Positions 56,692 to 64,000 of a stretch of 64,000 bases of DNA are shown here, one piece after another. The notes below the pieces were generated by a model, which saw only the letters and a list, made by a program, of their open reading frames with translations, made no database searches and was not told the origin of the DNA. Source of the stretch: Dactylis glomerata (taxonomy: Eukaryota; Streptophyta; Magnoliopsida; Poales; Poaceae); assembly GCA_007115705.1 (NCBI GenBank), contig QXEO01000382.1:4702977-4766976 (forward strand), given 5' to 3'. Both the position numbers and the translations under genes were made by a program. The stretch's first letter is position 1, and each line of letters starts with the position of its first letter.

Positions 56692-57026
56692 TGACGAGGG
56701 GTTAACTCGACAAATGTCCTAGATGAAGGACTTAGGATCGGGGAGATAGGGCGTCAGATGAACTCGAAGGTAAAATCAGTCAAACAAGGTAGCTACGAAA
56801 GTAAACGTGAGTGAAGAACCTGGCTTCCTTTCAATCTGGCCTACACCGTCCCCTCCTGGCCCCTATATATAGGTGGCCAGGTATCGAGGATCGGGTAGGG
56901 TCCGACTCAGATTACAATATCGACATACGGTAAGAACTCGTATTTCGACTAGTATTACAATTGAGTCTAGCTTAACGGGCCTCAGGGGTACTCAACTAAC
57001 GGGCTCTATTATCTATACCCTTGTCA
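56692..57026 (-). repeat. 5' LTR of the Tat element
   Basis: 335 bp, same ends and length as 30968-31302. Confidence 0.93.
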
Positions 57027-57031
57027 TATAG

Positions 57032-57128
57032 TCTATTAATATGTACTTTATGTGACATACAATTAATATTATTGCATTCCAATTCAAAATTACTTTACTT
57101 ATGATTATGATTTTTATACATAAGCACA
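57032..57128. other. Right continuation of the MITE-like element split by the Tat insertion
   Basis: AT-rich, continues from 30967. No clear right terminus before the next MITE at 57131. Confidence 0.35.
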
Positions 57129-57130
57129 TA

Positions 57131-57385
57131 CTCCCTCTGTCCTTTTTACCCTGCATTCTGGGTTTAGTCATAGTCAAACTAGATAAAGTTTAACCAAGAA
57201 TATTGCTAACAATATAAAGTTTTATAATATCAAATACATATAATATAAAAGTATTTTTTATGATGATTCTAACGATATCCATTTTATATTATAAATGTTT
57301 ATATTTTTCTTTGACACTTAGTCAAAGTTTACAAAGTTTAACTTTGAATGAACCTAGAATACAGGGTAATTTAGGACATAAGAAG
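57131..57385. mobile_element. Stowaway MITE (255 bp)
   Basis: The left end CTCCCTCTGTCC...ACCCTGCATTCT pairs with the right end (inverted CTTCTTATGTCC...ACCCTGTATTCT). TA flanks lie at 57129-57130 and 57386-57387. AT-rich interior with internal complementarity around TCAAAGTTTA. Confidence 0.8.
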
Positions 57386-57387
57386 TA

Positions 57388-57530
57388 TTAAATAGGTAAT
57401 TCTTGGCCAAAGCATCGGTCAAAGAAAACGAAACACATATTAAATAGGTAATGGACACTGATTCATGGCCTTGCTGGACTTCTTTTGCTCGCATGGGTCT
57501 CTTGTTCTTTGGATCATCTTGACTTCATAA
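57388..57530. other. Short AT-rich spacer
   Basis: Nothing recognised. Confidence 0.3.
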
Positions 57531-59405
57531 TTTGACTCTCTTTTTTATGGGAGCTCCTTTACACCGCTTTAAGCGGCACATGGCCGCACACCTCGCACAT
57601 CACGCGGCGGCCAGTGGGCCGCGGCCCAGGTACTTTCTCTTTCACTTCTCCTTTTTGTTTTTTTGTTCCTCTTTTGTTTTTACAAAACTTGAAAAAAATT
57701 CAAACAAGATTTCAAATTTGAAGAATAAATTTAGTATTTTGAACAAATTCGAAATTTGAACAAAATTTAAAAATTGAATTTTTTTAATTTTGAGCAAAAT
57801 TTCAATTTTAAACAAATTTGAATTTTAAATAAAATTTCAAAATTTAACCAAATTCGAAATTTGAAAAAAATTGAAATCTGAACAAAATTTGAAATCTAAA
57901 CAAATTTGAAAATTGAACAATTTCATGTCTAAACAAAAACTCGGATTAAAAGTGAAAAATAAGAAAAGGAAACAAAATAAAAACATAAAAGAAAAAAGAA
58001 AAAGAAAAAGGTTGAGGCTAAATGGGCCTGGCCCGGCAAGGAATCCTGCAGGCGTCGCGAGTGTTCGGGGCCGCAGGTGTATAGGGGGAGTGCTATACCC
58101 CGCTCCTTGTGGGAGGGGAACGCCTGTATGGCGCCCTTAGCGTCGGTTTCACGGCCGACGCCTGCAGCGTGGATCCCGGATGGGCTGGCCCATGTGGCAG
58201 TTTGATCGTTTCGAATTCTTTTCTGGATCGCGGACGTCACCTTTGTCGATCGCGGTTCGCATTCCACGTACCAGGTGGTTCATTTTCTTTCCGATTGAAA
58301 ATTTTATTCAAATTCAAAAACATTCAAAAAAAACAAACTGTTCAAATATAAAATTGTTCAAATAAAAATGTTCAAATTTTAAATTTTTTCATATTTAAAA
58401 TTGTTCAAATTTAAATTGTTCAAATTTAAAACTGTTCAAATTTAAAATTGTTCCAATTAAAATTGTTCAAATTTCAGATTTAAAATATTTTAATGGAAAA
58501 ATAGTTCAGATTTAAAAATTGTTCTGGTTTGAATGGAACAGATTTCGAATGAAACAGATTTAGAATTTGAACATTTTTTGTATTTGGACAGATTTTTGAA
58601 CTTCAAATTTTGAAATAAAGAAACAGAAAATGCTAAAACGCAAAAGAAATTGAAAAAAATAAAAATGAAAAAAGTGACGCGTTGAATGCTATTGGGCTGG
58701 CCCGCTTCGGAAGTTTAGCCATAGGAGGGTGCGCCTGGGAGCATTTCTCTAACGGGCCATCTTACTCGAGCCCAATAAAAGGTATACTCTTTCTTTTTTC
58801 ATTTTTCCTTTTCAGTTATTTATTAAGTTTACATATTTTCAGATTCGAAACATTTTTTAAAAAAGAACAATTTCGAATTTGTACATGTTCTAATTTGAAC
58901 AATTTTTTTAAAATGAACAATTTCAAAATTGGAATAAATTTCGAAAATTAGGGAAAAATTCAAAAATGGAACAAATTGGAATTGGAACAAATTTCGAAAA
59001 TGGAACAAATTACGAATTGGGACAAATTTCGAAATTGGAACAAATTTCAAAAATAGAACAACTTTCAAAATTGGAACAAATTTCAAAATTGGAACAAATT
59101 TCGAAAATGGAACCACTTACGAATTGGATTGAATTTTATATTTAAAGAATTTCGAAATAAACTTCCAAAATTGAACAAAAATTCGAAACTGATTTTTTTA
59201 CTTTGAACAAATTTTGAAACTAAAAGAAATCAAAAACAAAAAAAATAAATTTAAAATTGTTTAGATTCAGAAAAAAAGAAGAAAAAAATGAGGAAAACAA
59301 AAAAAAAACAAAAAAAGTACCTACCTGGGTCGGTCCATCGGGCGGAGCGATGCGTGCGGGACGGACATCGCTCCCGCAGCGGGCGGGAGTTAGGATTTCC
59401 GGGTG
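57531..59405. repeat. Modular region: GC islands alternating with degenerate TTYGAAA / CAAATTT arrays
   Basis: Four GC-rich islands (about 57545-57630, 58015-58280, 58675-58790, 59320-59405), three of which contain a GGGCC-type motif, alternate with A/T-rich arrays of AACAAATTTCGAAATTG-like units. Pyrimidine-rich tracts follow the first three islands and poly-A/AAG tracts precede the last three. Module period is about 500-650 bp. ORFs here are low-complexity artefacts. No inverted termini or transposase seen. Confidence 0.6.
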
Positions 59406-59630
59406 CATAGGATTTGGTCTCTTTTATGGTTGCACATTTTTCATAATTTGCTACTCAAGCTTGTATAACGTGGATGATAGGACCGTTGGCCCAGACCCAA
59501 CAGTTACTTCGCCGGGGCATTCTGTCAAGATGATCTGCAACAATCTCGTAGCCCGTCGAGTATGTTCCGACGAACAATGGCGAAGACGCTCTGGCAAGAC
59601 GCGCATACAACTCAATCAAGTACTCATGTA

Positions 59631-59778
59631 TTCCCTCTGTTTGGAAATACAAGATGCTTTAGCAAGCGTATTTAGATATCTTTTAGTGTATAGGTTCGTT
59701 CGAATCTATACACTAAAAGATATCTATATATATTAGCTTCACAAAGCTAAAATATCTTATATTTCTAAACGGAGGGAG
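59631..59778. mobile_element. Stowaway MITE (148 bp)
   Basis: Ends TTCCCTCTGTTTGGAAATACAAG and (inverted) CTCCCTCCGTTTAGAAATATAAG, TA on both sides (59629-59630, 59779-59780). The centre is a perfect-looking palindrome (GATATCTTTTAGTGTATAG and its complement), so the whole element can fold into a hairpin. Confidence 0.92.
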
Positions 59779-59780
59779 TA

Positions 59781-60740
59781 CCTATCAGAAGCACGCTAGC
59801 TCGATGGATTTGCTAGCTGACTAGCTGTAGCAACATATGCACGCACCCTTCTTAAAAAAAAAAAAACATATGCACGCACCCAAAGCGATCTTGGCCAGAG
59901 GCTCGTATCGAGCCTTGCTCTTTTATTTCTTTTGGTCCGGCAGCGTTTACAGGACCATGGTATATATAGCACAAGCTAGCTACCTAGAGCAATATACTAC
60001 TCCGTATCTAACTCTAGTACTACTTGGATACAACTTATGTACCAGTAGAACATGTCCACAACTCGTGCGATGTCGTGAGACTGTCTACATCGTGATTATT
60101 ATTTCTAACAAGGACCCCCTGATCAACATCTAGTTTTCTCCCTTACAACAAATCACATTTGTGAGGATTGCACTTCCATATACGTGGGTTGGGGCTGATC
60201 TGTTGTCCATGATGTGGCGACCCTGGAGTCCTTTTGCCAACCTCAGTGTTTCATCAATGAATGGTGGGAAGAAAGGATGGGATTATGTCATCCGCCAACG
60301 ATCACAGACAATCGTGAACATTTTACTGTAGCGAAATTGGTGCATCTTCACCAAAAGATACTCATTTTCTATGTAACCACACATGGACAGGGCATCCTAA
60401 ATAGTAGTGGGGTGTAATATTCCTTTTGTGTTGTTCCCGCCAAAGACAAATATTTGTGCATGTAACTAAGACTCTGATTTCACGAACGGAAAGGAAATGC
60501 TCCTAGTGGTTTCTCGAAAAGAAGATATTACAATGATAAACTTGTCACCTGCTTTGATCCGATAGATTTTCCCTAGTTAGCAAATATATATCTCTAACAC
60601 ACACTACACCGTTCAAGTTAATTATAGCAAATACGAGTAAGTGATAGTTTGTAGGCAATAGAGTTGTAGGTGTAGAAGCGTAAGTAACATTTTACCCTCC
60701 ACAAGGGTTCAAATTCTGGTAATCAGACACTTTGGTGGAA
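59781..60740. other. Intergenic sequence without recognised genes
   Basis: Only short frames; a poly-A run near 59855-59866. No RNA gene seen. Confidence 0.4.
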
Positions 60741-60764
60741 TGTACATGTACCTTCTGATCCCCG

Positions 60765-60960
60765 AAATATGGATTTTGTGCATGTTTTTTAGTTGGCTGT
60801 ACTACGCCAAATCCTTGTATATTCTGTGGGGCTCAAGACACCAAGTCCCCTTTCAACGCCCTGGTGTAACGTAGACCCCCTACAGGTATGACTAGGGAAA
60901 ATTAACTCAGTAATCCTGGCAAGAATATTTGCACGCTGGGTGCTTTGTGGCCCAGCAAAA
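60765..60960. repeat. Diverged direct repeat, copy 1
   Basis: ATATGGATTTTGTG through CTCAGTAATCCTGGCAAG and AATATTTGCACGCTGG recurs at about 61498-61690 (offset about 732) with substitutions and small indels. Confidence 0.8.
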
Positions 60961-61411
60961 CTCGGGCATTTCTTTTGTACAGAGATGCTAAACCTTACGA
61001 AATGTTTCTTTGTGTTCTGTATGTGCTTTCTCCCACTTCAAATTTATGCAGAAGTCCTATCGATTCGTTTGTTTTAGTATAATGTTTCATTCTTCATGTT
61101 TTTCAAGAAAAGTGCAACTTAGGTACACTCACACGATGTCGGCTGAAGATGAACATCAAGATTGACGAAATCAATGGTGGCACCTTTGTTGTGAGGCAGG
61201 TATGTGGGGGAAAACTTCCTAAATGAGGCAACAAGACAGCAATATCGAATTGAGTTTAGCGGACTAGGGTATAACTACAAGCACTAACCACCCAAGCTAT
61301 GGTTGGTTATCAAGTTCAAGTTAAACTGAGAAAAAGACTTGAGAAATGAGCGACAGCCTTTAGTTGGATACTGGCCTACAGGGTTCAAAATTTTGTATGG
61401 AACTGGGTGGA

Positions 61412-61535
61412 TGTATCTTGTGATAGATCCAAGAAAATATGGATTTTGTGAATGTTTTTTGGTTGGGTGTGGGTGTATCTTGTGATAGATCCAAGAAAAT
61501 ATGGATTTTGTGAATGTTTTTTGGTTGGGTGTACT
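61412..61535. repeat. Tandem duplication of a 62-bp unit
   Basis: TGTATCTTGTGATAGATCC... at 61412 repeats at 61474 almost without change, which indicates a recent slippage or duplication inside repeat copy 2. Confidence 0.92.
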
Positions 61536-61690
61536 ACGCCCTGTCTTTGTGATCTGTGGGGCTGAAGACACCAAGTCCCCCTTAGCACGACAGGTTGGAA
61601 TGCAGACACCATACAATGCGCTCGACCCCTGAAAATTAACTCAGTAAATCCAGGCAAGAATATTTGCACGCTGGATACTTCGTGGCAAAT
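61498..61690. repeat. Diverged direct repeat, copy 2
   Basis: Partner of 60765-60960. Confidence 0.8.
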
Positions 61691-62820
61691 ATGTCACGAC
61701 TTGGACATCCAGTACCCACTTGGTTATCCGTCAGACTGAACCAAATCTTGACCTGTTGCCGTCTCGTGACTACCAGCATCTCCCGGTGGTAAACAGCCTC
61801 AAAAGCAACAACCGCCGAAGACTCCCATATCCACGGGCACCTAGTACATCTTCTCCAAGGAAAAAAAAGAAGTGAGGAAGCACTTAAACAATATGACCAA
61901 CGCACCGCAGATCCAGAGTTTCCAAGAATTGCTCTCTGCGACTGCAAGAAATTGCCAGACTGTGCATGATACGGCTCTGGATGTTGTCCCAAAATCCATC
62001 GGCAGCCCACACCGTCGTGTTCAAGGAGAGTGACAGTGATGAACAGAACAAGAACTAGGCAGTGAGAAATGCAGAATCCAAGCACCTGGACCTCACAGAT
62101 TTCCCAGCAGAAATGCAGAATCCATGCATCTCCAATCCTAATGCTCCAAGTCCTCTGCCACACATACACCTTAACATGTTCAGAGATGATGCGCCATACA
62201 CATACTTGTCTGCTTCCCTTTGTCCATCATCACCAATGAGTCCATGAACATCCCACGCATCCTAGGTAGTTCCTTGAAGCATGCATGTTCTTTCACTGAA
62301 TAAGTTCACTACTCCCGCCTAGGTTGTTCCTTGAAGCATGTTCTTTCGCTGGACAAGTCTCCTATTCCCTCTTAGATATCAGCCATCTCGACTTGGCGTC
62401 GAATAATTGACCCTCCTTTTCTTCATGCCCTGCCTCTGTAGAGCAAAAGGAATAAAAAATGTGAGCTAAACGGCTTAATGACGCGTAGTACTTGACTTCT
62501 ATACGTTCAAAATGGAATAAAGAAAATAAGATGCATGCAGAGAAGGCACATGTAGGAACGGACAAGGTGATGCGGTGCAAAACAATGGAAGGACGGTCCC
62601 GCGTTGCTAAGTTTCGGACGCCTCTGTAATCCCGTGTGTGCGTGCATACGAGAGAGCGGAGCCACCTCGTGGTCACCGCAGTCCCCACTGCATGCGCCCT
62701 CTCTATATCATTGTCTGCATGGTATGGCACAGGGATATGCATACATATGCTAGGCATGAGCACAACCACAGGGGCAGGCACCCACACAAGCGTTCTTGCA
62801 GTATTGCACCAGTCTCCCCA
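61691..62820. other. Upstream region of EPFL9
   Basis: No ORF recognised. Small local repeats: GCAGAATCCA (about 62070 and 62116) and GTTCCTTGAAGCATG (about 62269 and 62324). The region probably includes regulatory sequence of the EPFL9 gene. Confidence 0.4.
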
Positions 62821-62827
62821 TCTGCCA

Positions 62828-62836
62828 TCTATATAC
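62828..62836 (+). promoter_or_regulatory. TATA box of EPFL9
   Basis: CTATATACC about 90-100 bp upstream of the ATG, with a CT-rich putative leader between them. Confidence 0.6.
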
Positions 62837-62926
62837 CTCCAGCATTTGCTCCCTTAAGCTGTTTCTCTAATCCAAGCACACTACCACCCTCCCATTTCCT
62901 ATCCATCTTCCAGTTTGAAGAGGGTT

Positions 62927-63774
62927 ATGGCCAGTGGTTGCCCCACAACTACCACAAGCTCACTGCTCCTCTTCTTCCTCCTCTCTTGCATGCTCATCAG
63001 CCATGCTCACTGCAACCAGGGTCACCTCGGCAGCATCTCAGGTTTCACCCCTTAGCTACAAATACCAAGTGTCGTTTCTCCATTCTTGCATAACATTGGC
63101 TTGTTTCTATTCTTTCTTTAATCTGCACGTTTTCACTACATATTCACTTGTTTCACTCGATTGTGCTGTACAGGTGCAGATTATGGAGAACAATATCCTC
63201 ATCAGGGATATATGCACTTGCAAGAGAACATGAAGGTACATATGTCATCTAGTTATTACTAGGTGTCATTCTTATCAGTGCTCTATTTTCTGATGTTTTC
63301 AGCACCTGATGTCTTAAGTTTTCTTTAACTTCCTTGAAATACTACATACATGTTTAAGTACTTTTTGGTAGGAGAGAAATGAGTGTAAAACAGATTGGTA
63401 GGAAGGGGATATGGTAGCCAGTTAGCCACTGCCTCCTTCCTTACTTGTACAGTAGTAAGAGAAGTTCTAAGAACAAGAGCAGAACAACATGGATACGGGA
63501 TACCCAAGTTAATTCAGAAAATGGGGCCCCGTGACATAGCCATCTGAAAGCAACAATAACACTAACATGATGTACACATGCTTCACAGCAGGGTCTAAGC
63601 GAGGAGAAACCACCCAAGTATGCAAGGAGAATGCTGATTGGTTCAACTGCTCCCATATGCACGTACAACGAGTGCAGGGGGTGTCGATCCAAGTGTACTG
63701 CTGAGCAAGTCCCGGTGGATGCAAATGACCCCATGAATAGTGCCTATCATTACAAGTGTGTCTGCCACAGGTGA
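62927..63774 (+). CDS. EPFL9: EPIDERMAL PATTERNING FACTOR-LIKE 9 (STOMAGEN) precursor, three exons
   Basis: Exons 62927-63041, 63174-63235 and 63589-63774, all with GT-AG introns (132 and 353 bp), encode 120 residues. Exon 1 gives a signal peptide (LLLFFLLSCMLISHAHC core). Exon 2 encodes a short acidic/polar propeptide. Exon 3 ends in the mature peptide of 45 residues beginning IGSTAPICTYNECRG and ending YKCVCHR, with six cysteines for three disulfides and the CxxxCxxCxxxC spacing of STOMAGEN. Arg-Arg two residues before it (ARRML) is the likely processing region. STOMAGEN is secreted from mesophyll and promotes stomatal formation by competing with EPF1/EPF2 at ERECTA-family/TMM receptors. 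All parts look intact. Exon 3 starts at a CAGCAG tandem acceptor. Confidence 0.95.
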
Positions 63775-64000
63775 TTATTAATAATTAGTAGGAGCTTCTG
63801 TGTCATGATATGTCTTAGTAGAGAGTAGCAGTTCTCCTACAATCTCCTCTTCCTTTTCCTTCCATTCTCTTTCTCTGTTAAAATGTCTTCATTTTTTTCC
63901 TTTTTCTTTTTTACAAGAGGCTAGCTAGTAGCGGACTGGAGGCATTTTGTACTATGAGATGTTTAGTTCAGTTTCTGGACTAGTAATTTTGGGAGTAAAT
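63775..64000 (+). other. 3' UTR and flank of EPFL9
   Basis: T-rich sequence with no other gene; the end of the transcript cannot be fixed. Confidence 0.5.

Larger units (their letters stand above)
30968..57026 (-). mobile_element. Tat-lineage Ty3/Gypsy retrotransposon, 26 kb with three nested insertions
   Basis: Complete outer limits: LTRs 30968-31302 and 56692-57026 (335 bp each), 5-bp duplication TATAG (30963-30967 and 57027-57031). Minus orientation: primer site next to 56692, gag 54840-56654, protease split by a later insertion, RT, RNase H, a second RNase H, then integrase, then an antisense ORF before the 3' LTR. The duplicated RNase H marks the Tat clade. Nested: solo LTR (33599-35784), PIF/Harbinger element (36127-37506), LARD (40596-54188). 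Without these the element is about 8.9 kb. I count about 12 LTR-LTR differences by eye over 335 bp, mostly transitions. pol is inactivated. Confidence 0.92.

Noticed and set aside
57929..59116. Phe/Lys-rich ORFs (95-112 codons)
   Set aside because: Translations of the degenerate TTCGAAA arrays; low complexity.
60214..60417. 67-codon + ORF considered as a gene fragment
   Set aside because: No recognisable motif and no supporting gene structure.
62638..63093. 151-codon + ORF over the EPFL9 promoter and exon 1
   Set aside because: Different frame from the clear EPFL9 signal peptide; no homology; runs across the TATA box and the intron donor.

Overview
This is nuclear DNA from a grass, almost certainly a Triticeae cereal (wheat, barley, rye or a relative; the species cannot be fixed from the sequence alone). 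The evidence is a deep stack of nested LTR retrotransposons with Triticeae-type termini: a BARE/Angela-like Copia LTR starting TGAAGGAAATATGCCC, Gypsy LTRs starting TGATACGTCTC with a TGGCGCCATTGCCGGGGA primer site, and Stowaway MITEs with CTCCCTC-type ends. Genes have GC-rich first exons, TATA boxes and GT-AG introns. No bacterial feature is present.

Only three ordinary host genes are seen, all on the + strand. Two tandem paralogues encode small secreted cysteine-rich lipid-transfer-like proteins (11712-12032 and 16885-17208) and share promoter blocks. At the right edge lies a three-exon gene for an EPIDERMAL PATTERNING FACTOR-LIKE 9 (STOMAGEN) precursor (62927-63774); its predicted mature peptide has 45 residues and six cysteines.

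Layout. 1-928: right part of an LTR with palindromic promoter repeats. 929-4499: a BARE-like Copia fragment (- strand). 4500-5540: truncated Gypsy LTR. 5541-11440: a decayed Copia gag-pol (+). 11.4-17.2 kb: the two LTP-like genes, separated by unassigned DNA, a LINE inserted in a LINE, and a 237-bp tandem repeat. 17.4-22.3 kb: a 376-bp direct repeat that abuts a Helitron-like 3' end, a (TA)n tract and a 287-bp tandem repeat. 22347-30013: a TIR transposon with a 3-bp duplication that carries a gene remnant and is split by a 6.6-kb non-autonomous Gypsy element. 30735-30764: a second Helitron-like 3' end. 30968-57026: a 26-kb Tat-lineage Gypsy element (- strand), itself the target of a solo LTR, a PIF/Harbinger element and a 13.6-kb LARD-like element with 5.49-kb LTRs. 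57.1-59.8 kb: MITEs and a modular GC-island/AT-array region. 59.8-62.6 kb: intergenic. 62.8-64 kb: EPFL9.

Nearly every insertion can be placed by its target-site duplication: TATAG (Tat element), TCGTG (solo LTR), TAA (Harbinger), GGCTC (LARD), TGA (TIR element), GGGTC (non-autonomous Gypsy) and a 14-bp duplication (inner LINE). This gives a relative history. The most notable locus is an intact 187-codon ORF (32469-33032), antisense inside the Tat element between integrase and the 3' LTR. It encodes two AT-hooks plus a B3-type DNA-binding domain and has its own promoter-like upstream region.
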